A program made the position numbers and the translations under genes. Of a stretch of DNA of 64,000 nt, positions 9,879 to 18,894 are shown piece by piece; positions within the stretch are counted from its first letter, which is position 1; each line of letters opens with the position of its first letter. A model generated the notes under the pieces. The model saw only the letters and a list, made by a program, of their open reading frames with translations, had not been told where the DNA came from and made no database searches. This DNA comes from Vibrio sp. D404a (lineage in GTDB: Bacteria; Pseudomonadota; Gammaproteobacteria; Enterobacterales; Vibrionaceae). The DNA lies in NCBI RefSeq assembly GCF_030248535.1, contig NZ_JAHGAJ010000004.1, positions 1 through 64,000 of the forward strand, given 5' to 3'.

Positions 9879-10307
9879 TTAATACACCTGCTTAGCACGT
9901 TGCGTAAACGCGTTCACCATATTGCTGGTGAGCTCATTGAAAATCTTACCAAAAGCCATCTCAATCATGCGGCTAGAGAATTCAAACTCAAGCTTCAATT
10001 CCACTTTGCACGCTTGCTCGTCCAAAGGGGTAAAGTACCAACCGCCCTGCAGCTTCTTAAATGGGCCGTCCACCAGCTCCATTAAAATCTCTGCACCTTC
10101 CGCGAGGCGATTTGATGTTGTAAATGTTTTGCTAATACCAGCTTTCGATACATCAACCGAAGCCACCATTGCTGAATCTGAAGATTCGATCACACGAGAA
10201 CCAGAACAACCCGGCAAAAACTCAGGATAACGAGCAACATCATTGACCAAGTCAAACATCTGGTCAGCACTAAATGATACTAATGCTGAACGAGTAACCT
10301 TTGGCAT
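9879..10307 (-). CDS. ratA: RatA family START/polyketide-cyclase domain protein
   Basis: A 142-residue single-domain protein of the START-like superfamily, related to the ubiquinone-binding Coq10 proteins and to E. coli RatA, reported to bind 50S subunits. Signatures include the [10 protein letters not shown] start, [18 protein letters not shown] and the C-terminal [13 protein letters not shown]. The start is placed at the ATG at 10307, which has AGGAG seven bases upstream; a longer frame reaching 10343 lacks such a site. Divergent from smpB and coupled to rnfH. Confidence 0.93.
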   Translation of the reverse strand: MPKVTRSALVSFSADQMFDLVNDVARYPEFLPGCSGSRVIESSDSAMVASVDVSKAGISKTFTTSNRLAEGAEILMELVDGPFKKLQGGWYFTPLDEQACKVELKLEFEFSSRMIEMAFGKIFNELTSNMVNAFTQRAKQVY

Positions 10308-10425
10308 ATAGACTCCTGTTAAAGACAGCGTTACATTAAACAAACCACAATTTTAATGGTATTGAGCCAGAGCGCAAATAAAAAGGATTCCCCATCTTTC
10401 GCGCAATCCGTATAATGAGGCCATT

Positions 10426-10911
10426 ATGGCAAAGAAAAAATCAAAATCAAAAGCGGGTAGTAATACCATTGCGCTAAATAAGAAAGCTCGCCACGAATAT
10501 TTCATCGACGATGAGATTGAAGCGGGGCTTGAGCTACAAGGCTGGGAAGTAAAATCCCTACGTGAAGGCAAAACGAACATCGCAGAAAGCTACGTCTACA
10601 TCCGAGACGGTGAAGCATTCATCAGTGGCATGACTATCACTCCACTAACACAAGCAAGTACGCACATTGTCGCGAACCCAACACGTGTCCGTAAACTCCT
10701 AATGTCGAGAAAAGAGCTCGACAACCTATTCGGTCGTATTAACCGTGAAGGCATGACGCTAGTTGCAACATCGCTATACTGGTCTCGCTCTTGGGCGAAA
10801 ATCAAAATTGGCGTAGCAAAAGGTAAGAAGCTGCACGACAAACGTACTGATATGAAAGAAAAAGATTGGGCTCGCGATAAAGCACGAATTATGAAGAGTA
10901 ATTTGCGTTAA
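10426..10911 (+). CDS. smpB: SsrA-binding protein SmpB
   Basis: Partner of tmRNA in rescue of stalled ribosomes. The 161-residue protein has a lysine-rich N-terminus, then the conserved [20 protein letters not shown] and GWEVKSLR segments of the beta-barrel, and a basic C-terminal tail ([13 protein letters not shown]) that enters the mRNA channel. Located 67 bases upstream of ssrA, the standard arrangement. Confidence 0.98.
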   Translation: MAKKKSKSKAGSNTIALNKKARHEYFIDDEIEAGLELQGWEVKSLREGKTNIAESYVYIRDGEAFISGMTITPLTQASTHIVANPTRVRKLLMSRKELDNLFGRINREGMTLVATSLYWSRSWAKIKIGVAKGKKLHDKRTDMKEKDWARDKARIMKSNLR

Positions 10912-10937
10912 TCTTGAGCACTTGAACTGCACAGTGC

Positions 10938-10965
10938 TAGACAGGCATAGCTTTTCTGGTACTAT
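10938..10965 (+). promoter_or_regulatory. Probable sigma-70 promoter of ssrA
   Basis: TAGACA, 16 bases, TACTAT. Transcription would start a few bases before the mature tmRNA 5' end, leaving a short leader for RNase P to remove. Confidence 0.55.
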
Positions 10966-10978
10966 GCAAGAACACTTT

Positions 10979-11345
10979 GGGGCTGATTTAGGATTCGACA
11001 GGAATTTTGCAGTCTGAGGTGCATGCCGTGGGGCGGTTGGCCACGTAAAAAGCCGCAAAAAAATAGTCGCAAACGACGAAAACTACGCACTAGCAGCTTA
11101 ATAACCTGCTCAGAGCTCTCTCGCCCTAGCTTCCGCACGTAAGACGGGGAATAACGAGAGATCAAACCCAAACGCGCTAGCCCGGATTTTCCCACCTGAG
11201 AGATGAACGGCGAATTATAATTCAGGTTAGCCTTTAACTAGCGTGTCGGTTCGCAGGTTACTGGTGAATTTAAAGATCGACTAAGCATGTAGTGCCAAGG
11301 ATGAATGGTTTCTGGACGCGGGTTCAACTCCCGCCAGCTCCACCA
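10979..11345 (+). ncRNA. ssrA: tmRNA (SsrA)
   Basis: Transfer-messenger RNA that rescues stalled ribosomes with SmpB. The 5' end GGGGCTGATT pairs with the 3' part before CCA to form the tRNA-like acceptor. The tag reading frame at 11069-11101 encodes ANDENYALAA followed by TAA, with the usual GCA resume codon. The 3' end carries a T-arm-like GGTTCAACTCC and an encoded CCA. The 3' end is also the attachment site of the island that follows; the gene is intact. Confidence 0.98.
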
Positions 11346-11349
11346 ATTC
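11342..11349 (+). other. Candidate left attachment core (attL) at the ssrA 3' end
   Basis: The 8 bases ACCAATTC span the last bases of ssrA and recur at 37128-37135. Eight bases is short and could be chance; support comes from the arm-type repeats at both ends and from the known use of ssrA as an integration site. Confidence 0.45.
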
Positions 11350-11356
11350 TACATTT

Positions 11357-11382
11357 AAAGACGTCCCAGGGCGTCTTTTTTT
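11357..11382 (+). terminator. Terminator after ssrA
   Basis: AAGACG pairs with CGTCTT around a TCCCAGGG loop and seven T follow. It lies inside the island, so the element brings a replacement terminator for ssrA. Confidence 0.8.
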
Positions 11383-11459
11383 GTATCTACGACAACGTAA
11401 AATCAACAACTTAGCGTATCATCGCGTCCCATTACATCCCACCACTTCTTTGCTTTTTA

Positions 11460-11507
11460 GGTACATTGCAAGGTACACTGAATTTAGTTCATTAACTTGG
11501 TGTACCC
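11460..11507 (+). repeat. Integrase arm-type sites, left end of the island
   Basis: Two direct GGTACA motifs at 11460 and 11472 form a 19-bp unit matching 15 of 19 bases with 37060-37078. An inverted TGTACC follows at 11501. They lie just upstream of the integrase start codon, where both recombination and autoregulation could occur. Confidence 0.6.
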
Positions 11508-11510
11508 ATT

Positions 11511-12752
11511 ATGGCAAAGATCACGACAAGACTGACCGACAAGGAAATCAAAGCCTCCAAACCTGGTGATAAAGAATACAACCTTTTTGACGGAGAGGGC
11601 TTACGCTTACGTATCAAGCCTAATGGCTCAAAACACTGGATACTGAACTATCACAGACCAACCAATCGAAAGCGTACTAACTTAAGCTTAGGCAAGTATC
11701 CTGACCTTTCTCTTGCAAATGCACGTAAAAGTGCATTAGAGGCAAAAGAACTGATCGCTCAAGGAATTGATCCTCAGGAAGAAAGAAAGAGATTATTAAA
11801 CGAACACAAAGCAACTCATGAACACACTTTCAGTCTGATCGCGGCAAAGTGGTTTGAAATCAAAAAAGATTCGGTTACGGCTGATTACGCTATAGATATC
11901 TGGCGTTCACTCAAACTACACATACTACCTTCATTGTCGAATACCCCTGTAAAAGATATCGATGCTCCCATGATTATTGAGCTTCTAAAACCGATTGAAG
12001 CCAAAGGTAGCCTTGAAACCGTCAAACGCCTTGCTCAAAGGCTCAATGAGATAATGAACTATGCTGCCAATTATGGACTTATCAAAGCCAATCCCCTCAC
12101 TGGGATCAAAGCTGCTTTCAAAAAACCGAAGAAAAAGAACATGGCAGCACTCGCTCCTACTGAGTTGCCAGAGCTCATGAGCGCAATTGCTAACGCCAGC
12201 ATCAAACGAACAACACGCTGTTTGTTGGAGTGGCAACTGCACACCATGACACGCCCAACAGAGGCTGCTGGTGCACGTTGGGATGAGCTAGATTTAGATA
12301 ATAAGGTTTGGATCATTCCCGCTGAGAGAATGAAAAAGCGAAGAGAGCATCGCATTCCGCTCACAGAGCAGATGCTAGCTATATTAGAAGTGATTAAACC
12401 AATTAGTGGACATCGGGATTACATCTTCCCTTCTGACAGAGATCCTCAAAAGCCGTGTAACAGCCAAACAGCAAATATGGCACTAAAACGAATGGGATTT
12501 GCCGGAAGGCTTGTTAGCCATGGTCTTCGTTCACTAGCAAGTACGACGCTTAATGAGCAAGGCTTTGAATCCGACTTGATAGAAGCTGCTCTTGCTCACG
12601 TAGATGATAACCAAGTTCGCAGTGCCTATAACCGTACCGACTACTTAGAGCGTCGAATCCCTATGATGTGCTGGTGGAGCGGGCATATAGAAGAGGCCGC
12701 CAAAGGCAGCCTCTCTGTTACGGGAACTAGAACTTTAAAAGTGATTGGGTAG
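11511..12752 (+). CDS. int: P4-type tyrosine integrase
   Basis: Site-specific recombinase predicted to insert and excise the island at ssrA. The 413-residue protein has an N-terminal DUF4102-type arm-binding domain (about 1-90), a SAM-like core-binding domain (about 100-200) and a catalytic domain with the active-site set R248, H337, R340, H363 and the tyrosine nucleophile Y373 (HGLRS and SAYNRTD context). All key residues are present, so the enzyme looks active. It lies 165 bases past ssrA and reads away from it, the usual P4-family geometry. Confidence 0.96.
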   Translation: MAKITTRLTDKEIKASKPGDKEYNLFDGEGLRLRIKPNGSKHWILNYHRPTNRKRTNLSLGKYPDLSLANARKSALEAKELIAQGIDPQEERKRLLNEHKATHEHTFSLIAAKWFEIKKDSVTADYAIDIWRSLKLHILPSLSNTPVKDIDAPMIIELLKPIEAKGSLETVKRLAQRLNEIMNYAANYGLIKANPLTGIKAAFKKPKKKNMAALAPTELPELMSAIANASIKRTTRCLLEWQLHTMTRPTEAAGARWDELDLDNKVWIIPAERMKKRREHRIPLTEQMLAILEVIKPISGHRDYIFPSDRDPQKPCNSQTANMALKRMGFAGRLVSHGLRSLASTTLNEQGFESDLIEAALAHVDDNQVRSAYNRTDYLERRIPMMCWWSGHIEEAAKGSLSVTGTRTLKVIG

Positions 12753-12760
12753 GAGTCCTA

Positions 12761-13063
12761 ATGAAACAACTAAACACTTACGATACAAAAGAAGAAGGCG
12801 AAGCAGCATTAGCTAAAATCGATGAGCCCAAACGTCTTGCTAGTGAGCGTGACAGTACCGAAACCATATATAACTTATTTGGTACACCTAGCTAGGGAAA
12901 CTTCTACAGGCTGGGAATGTTTAATCTAGTAGAACTCAAAGTCATTGTTCAGAAAAAGCAAAACGGTCAACCCTATGATGAAAAAAAGCATTGTGAAATC
13001 ATTACGATGCTTCAGTACGCTGCTAAAAGTTTCGAATTAGAAGTTCCAAAACACTGGTTGTAA
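12761..13063 (+). pseudogene. Small island gene interrupted by one in-frame TAG
   Basis: An ORF begins at ATG 12761 with AGGAG six bases upstream, eight bases after the integrase stop. It runs 44 codons to a TAG at 12893-12895. The same frame then continues without a break for 55 more codons to TAA at 13063, including MFNLVELKVIVQKKQNGQPYD. The protein on both sides has an ordinary, charged composition, which suggests a gene of about 100 residues split by a single nonsense change. Internal ATG 12917 could restart a 48-residue product. No known domain is recognised. Sequencing error or readthrough cannot be excluded. Confidence 0.65.
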
Positions 13064-13082
13064 CTAATTCAGTTAAGTTGAA

Positions 13083-16000
13083 TTAGTTAATCTCTTCCGG
13101 ATTTATTTCAATCCCTCGAATAATAGCACTAGCTGTTTGCCTGCGTGCGCCCCCCTTGCTCCCATCAACCCTTCGAGCAAGAGACTCTAATGCGGTATTC
13201 ACGATTAGTACTGGTGTATCAACATGCCCATCGCCTTGTCGAGGAAATTTTGCATCAATAATACCGGCAGTTAGCGAGACCTTCATATCTCTAGGGACCT
13301 CTCTAATTCTAACTGCTGTGTCTCGCTTACTAAATTGTTCTTCTAGTGCTCGAAGTATCACTGTTGCATTATCATCGAGTTTGCTGGTTTTGAGTTTTGA
13401 AGACATCAGTGAACGAACAACCTGATTGTTCAATAGCACCTGAGCCTTAGCTTGAAGTAGGTTGTTCCTCTCTACATTTGCTATTTTGCTTTGGTTTCGG
13501 TGGGTGTCTTTGGCGAACTTATCTATCTGCATCTGAGCGCGTTGGACGCTAGTTTTATCGTCACAAGCCTTGGCTTCATCGGCTGCGAGAGCTTGTTTCA
13601 CAGAGGTTGCCAGTTGCATTCGGTTGTTATGATCTAAATACGCAATAGCTGCACATTCAATGTTGTCTTCTTTTGAGTGGAGAACTTGGCAGACTGGTTT
13701 GTCAATTTTCTCCACTACGAAGTTAAGCAGTCGTTCAAAAATAGGCTCACCATAGGTGGCGAAGTACGCATGCGAGCCATCCGGTAGACCCGTATCAAAT
13801 AAAGACCTATCGATAGTTAATACAGAGCCATCAACGATCGATTCAATGCCATTTAAGATAAGGTATTTTCCACAATCACTCAGCTTGCAGCCAATTTCTT
13901 TGAGGAATTCTGATTCAATTAGGGTTTGCCAAATTTCAGTTAAATAAACCGGCAGCGGCTCTTTGCGATATGTTTGGCTGAGCCTTACATACACATTAAA
14001 CATTTCCTCCACAGGCACTTCCATAAGCTTATTGTTAGCCTGTTGGATTTTGGCTCGGTCCATTGCAGCCTGTTCTACCTGTTTTTCGGTCATCGTACCT
14101 TCGGCCAATTTTTGGAACTCTTCTGTGGTGACAGGAAGCATTGAGAACTGTTGTGTTCCCACCACAAGATTTGCGCTAGCCAAGCGATTTAATAAGCGTT
14201 CATAGACAAATTGCTCTGCAGAGTCCGCAAAACATAGGTTGAGAACAAAAATCTCTTTATGAGTCTGCCCGATACGATCGATACGACCAATACGCTGTTC
14301 AACCTTCATTGGGTTCCAAGGCAGGTCATAGTTAACAAGCAAGTCAGAGGTTTGTAAGTTAAGACCCTCAGCGGCTGCGTCGGTACAGAGTAAAATATCG
14401 ATATGGCCCTGAACAAATCGATGCTTGATCACATCACGTTCTACACCCACCATTTGATTCTTGTTTGGATCGTAGTAATGCCCACCTTCACCTGAATAGG
14501 TACCTATGAGTAGTTCAGGGAATTTGGCTTGTAGTCGCTCCCTGATGTCATGAAGGGTGTCGAGAAAGCGGGTAAAAATTACGGTTTGCTTAATGCGCTT
14601 GCCATCGATACGAGGCTTGAGTGCGGTCAGTAACGCTCTAAACTTATTCGAGTCCTCATAGATATCAGCCAACTCACCTAGTAATGAGTCGAGCATATCG
14701 CGTTCCCACCTTAAATCATCTTTGGTTCTGTTGTTGAGCAGCATTTCAACGGCGTCAACGTCATCGTCACCACCGTCAATAAGTAACTCCTGAAGCTCCT
14801 CATTATCGGTAGGGTCCATACTGTATTTCAGCTGCTCAATGAGCGTTGCTTCCACCTTTGTTTTACGGCGCGAGAGTGTCAGCTGTAATGCCTTAAGGCT
14901 GGATGCAAATCGTAAGCGCAAGAAGCTTAAATAGAAGCCTAAAGCAACCTGACCTGGTTCATTGAGCCCACTAGCCAGAAGCTGCTCTCTCAGTCCTTCG
15001 CAATATTCACCGAGCAGACCATCTACGCGAGCCTCTTTCTTGGTAAAGGTTATGCGTGGTGTTGGAATAACTGTTCTATCGGCAAGATTTGCACTAAGCT
15101 TGCCTTTCTGACGATAAATTTTAAGTAAATCACGCGTATGGCGCTGCATCACTCGTGACAGTGGGGCTGCAGCAAACAATAGTCTTGCTAAGGCGGCTAG
15201 CTCATGTTGCATTGGGATCGTGCCACGATTTAACCATTGCTCCAGTGAAATCTTCGACATAGGATCAATTACTACGTCGTTGAGGTATCGCCAGAGTTTC
15301 GGGTCCAGGTTTTCTACCGTCGTAACGGATTTACGAATAAAGTCCCATTCTTCCTGCTTTAACTTTTCGCCAGAGGCAACGGCATTAACAAGGCGATAAT
15401 AAGCTAGCATCAAGGACGGATCGTATTGAAATGCTCCAACGCGATTGGTTAAACGAATCAAGTCGCTCACTTCCACAGGATCAAGCTGCATGGGTGTTGC
15501 AGTCGCTAAGAGCAAAGAGTGAGTGTTGCCACGCATGTGATCGGCAATGGTCTGATACAGCTGATTAAAACGGGGAAAGCCTCTCGTCCCACGCTGAGAG
15601 TTTTGCCGACGGGCATAGTGAGCCTCATCCACCAAGGCCAGATCGAATTTATCCGCTTGATCCAGCAATCGGCGTCTTTCCTTTCTCGCCATTAAACCTG
15701 TCGATACAATCGTTAAGTTGGGGCTATATAAACTGCCGATGGACTTTTTCTCTTCAAGAGGAAAGATCGATTCAGTTTGCGGTGATGGAGATGCTGTTAC
15801 TCGGTCAAACCCAAGATAAAACTTGGTTGCCATTTCACGTTGCCACTGTCGTGTCAAGCTGGCTGGAGCTGCGATAAGGATACGTTTTGCGCGCATACTC
15901 AAGTACAGTGAGCGGAATGCTAGGCCTGCCTCAATGGTTTTACCCAATCCAACCTCGTCACACATCAGGTGCGATGCTGGAAAGTTCTCGATGATTCGTC

Positions 16001-16916
16001 GAGCAACCACTTCTTGATGGGGCCAAGGCTCAACTGGCGCTGTATACATGCCAACATACTCACCATTAGGCATCAAAGGCGCGTATTTCAGTGCGGTAAA
16101 ACGCAATGCATCCTTGCTGGAAATCTTAGGTTGTTCAAGCTCAGCAGGGTGGTTATCTATCTCTACTGGAACCGTGATGCTTTCCGAAAAACGCAGTAGC
16201 TTTTCACGCACTGCTGAAGGCAAGTCCTTAACTACAAATGCGGGATGGATATTCTTCCACATTGCATCAAATGATCGCGCTGCATCTGCAATTTTTGCTC
16301 GCTCTTTTTTTCCTTCCCAAGAGCAATCAACGTCCACATTCTCTGCATTACGTTTCAGCGCGGTTTCTGATTCATTCCAGGAACCACTGGCATAAAGAGT
16401 TTCTCCATCCTTCCCCTCTTCGAAGTCATATCCCAACGCCCACTTTTCATGCACGTAGCCATCTTCACTGGAATCTAGGCTTATCGCTTCACCAGTTTGA
16501 GCATGCTTTCGCAAGGCGACTTTTATTTCTAAGTGGCCATGGGCAACCATCCAAGAAAGTAACTCCACACCGCGTTCAGCTTCTTCTGGCCATTGTTCTG
16601 TGCCGGCAAGCTCCTGATCAAGATGAGATTCAAGAATGGCGTGCTGGCCGTTTATAATGGCTTGCACATCTTTAGGTGTCATATCGACGCCAGCAATCAG
16701 ACGCATTTTGCCATCACGATTTACAAAAGAGGTCATGCCTCGACTGGCAAGGGCAAGCGACGATGAGCGGAAGAAACCAGCTACCCGGTCATAGCGAACA
16801 ATTCGCTGTAACAAAGGCACATAAAATTCCCGCAGAATATCTACGGCAGGCTCTCCCGGCGCTCTCACTTGAGATGTTTTATAACTGTACTCCCAGGAAA
16901 AGTCCTTTAATGGCAT
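13083..16916 (-). CDS. PLD-like/SNF2 helicase, last gene of the defence operon
   Basis: A 1277-residue protein joining a phospholipase D-like N-terminal part to a superfamily 2 helicase. The PLD-like part shows HEK (about 156-158) and GSWNES (about 178-183), resembling the H-x-K and N of the HKD motif. The helicase part has Walker A DEVGLGKT (320-327), Walker B DEAH (430-433) and the C-lobe motif RIGRIDRIGQ (about 875). Such PLD-helicase proteins occur in defence islands, where they are thought to translocate on DNA; nuclease activity here is unproven. Its ATG directly follows the stop of the upstream DUF262 gene, so the two are coupled. The C-terminal 380 residues carry no motif I recognise. 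Confidence 0.88.
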   Translation of the reverse strand: MPLKDFSWEYSYKTSQVRAPGEPAVDILREFYVPLLQRIVRYDRVAGFFRSSSLALASRGMTSFVNRDGKMRLIAGVDMTPKDVQAIINGQHAILESHLDQELAGTEQWPEEAERGVELLSWMVAHGHLEIKVALRKHAQTGEAISLDSSEDGYVHEKWALGYDFEEGKDGETLYASGSWNESETALKRNAENVDVDCSWEGKKERAKIADAARSFDAMWKNIHPAFVVKDLPSAVREKLLRFSESITVPVEIDNHPAELEQPKISSKDALRFTALKYAPLMPNGEYVGMYTAPVEPWPHQEVVARRIIENFPASHLMCDEVGLGKTIEAGLAFRSLYLSMRAKRILIAAPASLTRQWQREMATKFYLGFDRVTASPSPQTESIFPLEEKKSIGSLYSPNLTIVSTGLMARKERRRLLDQADKFDLALVDEAHYARRQNSQRGTRGFPRFNQLYQTIADHMRGNTHSLLLATATPMQLDPVEVSDLIRLTNRVGAFQYDPSLMLAYYRLVNAVASGEKLKQEEWDFIRKSVTTVENLDPKLWRYLNDVVIDPMSKISLEQWLNRGTIPMQHELAALARLLFAAAPLSRVMQRHTRDLLKIYRQKGKLSANLADRTVIPTPRITFTKKEARVDGLLGEYCEGLREQLLASGLNEPGQVALGFYLSFLRLRFASSLKALQLTLSRRKTKVEATLIEQLKYSMDPTDNEELQELLIDGGDDDVDAVEMLLNNRTKDDLRWERDMLDSLLGELADIYEDSNKFRALLTALKPRIDGKRIKQTVIFTRFLDTLHDIRERLQAKFPELLIGTYSGEGGHYYDPNKNQMVGVERDVIKHRFVQGHIDILLCTDAAAEGLNLQTSDLLVNYDLPWNPMKVEQRIGRIDRIGQTHKEIFVLNLCFADSAEQFVYERLLNRLASANLVVGTQQFSMLPVTTEEFQKLAEGTMTEKQVEQAAMDRAKIQQANNKLMEVPVEEMFNVYVRLSQTYRKEPLPVYLTEIWQTLIESEFLKEIGCKLSDCGKYLILNGIESIVDGSVLTIDRSLFDTGLPDGSHAYFATYGEPIFERLLNFVVEKIDKPVCQVLHSKEDNIECAAIAYLDHNNRMQLATSVKQALAADEAKACDDKTSVQRAQMQIDKFAKDTHRNQSKIANVERNNLLQAKAQVLLNNQVVRSLMSSKLKTSKLDDNATVILRALEEQFSKRDTAVRIREVPRDMKVSLTAGIIDAKFPRQGDGHVDTPVLIVNTALESLARRVDGSKGGARRQTASAIIRGIEINPEEIN

Positions 16917-18842
16917 TTAATCGCAACCCTCATTATTTTTTACCTCATGGTTAAATCGATATTGACTGCTAAGTAGGTGTACCATCATTTGATTTCTTTG
17001 GGCAATATCATCTTTTTGCCACTGCTCGATCGTTGAAAGTGATACATCTTTGCCATTCGACTCGAATTTTAGGTTGTTCAAATACAAACCATTTTTGTAG
17101 CCAATATCGATTTTATGGCCCGCAGCGGTGATTTCAGTTTTCGATTGCTTCCTGTCGAAACTTTGATTTGATAGGCGGGAGTTGTAACCACTTAAAGTAA
17201 GATTACCCAGGCAATGAACGCTCTCATCTTGGATCTCTTTTGCTAAACTGGTATCTCCCCCTGCAATCATATCTACCCAATGGGCTGGAATATTCTCACC
17301 CTGAGGGAATATGTGCTCTACAGTCCAAATATATTGCCCTTTGTTGTTCCTTGCCCAGAAATCTGGTTTGTATTCGCGACTATGAGCTCGTTCATCCAGT
17401 TTTACTAATACATAACGAGCCATTTGCTTATTGTAATAGAACAAATTGTCGCTCAGTGCAGATTCGAATGATTCAAGTGAGGCGGGCTCTCCACGGCCTT
17501 TGCAGTAGGCGGTAATAACAAAGTCAGAATCGATAGTTTGGTTTATCTTTATTCTTGATTCGCAAGCTTCAACAACATCAATTTGTAACTGATCAAGGTC
17601 TCGCGTACTGGGGGTGTCTGTAATATTTCTCCGAACAAAATACTTCTGCAAAAAATTTACAACACTAAGTAAGGTATCAGCACTAGCGAAGTGCTTTTCA
17701 TCCAGAGTCATCAAGTACATCAGCAGGGTATTTGAAGGCACTGCGCCGATCCGGTTTAGATCTACGAGTGCCAACCCTAACGGGGTACTCTCATCTGGCT
17801 GAGTAATTTCTCCGTAAACTTTAGCTTTTGCTACTAAATCATCAAAAATAAACTTGGCATTGCTTTCAATGATTTTCTCGTAAATAGCAATCAGAGTTGA
17901 AGAAGTTGCTTTGGCCGTAAAAGATGGCTGGCCAATTTTCTCTCTATGCTTAAAGGCGTTATAGAACTGTCTTAGAAAACGGTCCTCCACATCTTCAATG
18001 TCTTCTAGCATTTCTTGCCAAAACTCATACGCATCATCGATAGAAACGTCGTGTTGGCGTTCCATTTCAGCCAGCATTTTGTTTTTTATGATATCAACAG
18101 CTGTTAAAGGCACGCCTCGGTTGTTAAGCGTTTCAAAAAGGCGAAAGGCATTAGCGTGAGAGTTGACAGAGATATGGACTAATTGCAGTTGGTTGATTTT
18201 GTCTGCCAACAGCATTAATGCATCAATTGAATTCGGCAAACGATCTAAAAAATAGCGATAAGCTTTCGCCATAAGCCTGTTACCAAAATGGCTTGGGCAC
18301 CTTACGGTATCGACTAATAGACCAGAGGTTGAAAGAATATACAGATAGTCATCTAGATTATGATTTTGGCTGGATGGTTGAACCCGCAATAATACAACAC
18401 GCTTACCTGACTTGATTGCCCCGCGCTGATCTGCGACGTCAGCTTTAATTTTTCTTACGAGCTGTAACCCTATGCCTCGACGTTTGGCTTTTATCTCATC
18501 AAAGTCATCTTCATCAAAATCTTCTTCGTTTTCTGCTGCGTCTACACAGAGACTTAACTTCTGGTACAAAGCTGCAATCAACAAAGAGAGAGTAGTCATA
18601 CGCTGTTGGCCATCGACCAACTCAAATACAAGGTCGTGTCCAGGCTTGCGCTTGCTATTCTCGTCAATGCAAATAATCGAGCCTATGAAGTGTCCAGCTT
18701 CATTTTCATCAATGTCATCAAATAACTGAGTCCAATTGTTCTGTCGCCAACTATAAGCTCGCTGGTATTTAGGGACATGGTAGTGTTCATTGCCATTATC
18801 AGACTGAATGATCTTTGAAAATGTTTGTTCAGACGCTTGCAT
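16917..18842 (-). CDS. DUF262/DUF1524 protein (GmrSD-like), defence operon
   Basis: A 641-residue protein with an N-terminal DUF262 domain (YHVPKYQRAYSW at 21-32, DGQQR at 77-81, a ParB/Srx-like nucleotide-binding or nicking fold) and a C-terminal DUF1524 HNH-type domain (VEHIFPQ about 510, then HCLGNLTL and SRLSNQSF). The same pairing is found in GmrSD type IV restriction enzymes that cut modified DNA. Here it sits between a DNA methyltransferase gene and a helicase gene, so it is the most likely DNA-cutting component of the system, by inference. Its start lies 52 bases after the methyltransferase stop and its stop abuts the helicase start. Confidence 0.9.
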   Translation of the reverse strand: MQASEQTFSKIIQSDNGNEHYHVPKYQRAYSWRQNNWTQLFDDIDENEAGHFIGSIICIDENSKRKPGHDLVFELVDGQQRMTTLSLLIAALYQKLSLCVDAAENEEDFDEDDFDEIKAKRRGIGLQLVRKIKADVADQRGAIKSGKRVVLLRVQPSSQNHNLDDYLYILSTSGLLVDTVRCPSHFGNRLMAKAYRYFLDRLPNSIDALMLLADKINQLQLVHISVNSHANAFRLFETLNNRGVPLTAVDIIKNKMLAEMERQHDVSIDDAYEFWQEMLEDIEDVEDRFLRQFYNAFKHREKIGQPSFTAKATSSTLIAIYEKIIESNAKFIFDDLVAKAKVYGEITQPDESTPLGLALVDLNRIGAVPSNTLLMYLMTLDEKHFASADTLLSVVNFLQKYFVRRNITDTPSTRDLDQLQIDVVEACESRIKINQTIDSDFVITAYCKGRGEPASLESFESALSDNLFYYNKQMARYVLVKLDERAHSREYKPDFWARNNKGQYIWTVEHIFPQGENIPAHWVDMIAGGDTSLAKEIQDESVHCLGNLTLSGYNSRLSNQSFDRKQSKTEITAAGHKIDIGYKNGLYLNNLKFESNGKDVSLSTIEQWQKDDIAQRNQMMVHLLSSQYRFNHEVKNNEGCD

Positions 18843-18894
18843 GAAAAATTCCGTGTTGTGCTAACTGAGGCCTAATTCTGTTAGGCCTCTCTGT

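Noticed and set aside
9876..9879. ratA-rnfH as a toxin-antitoxin pair
   Set aside because: The pair is conserved core gene content in gamma-proteobacteria next to smpB; evidence here supports ordinary core function rather than a mobile toxin system.
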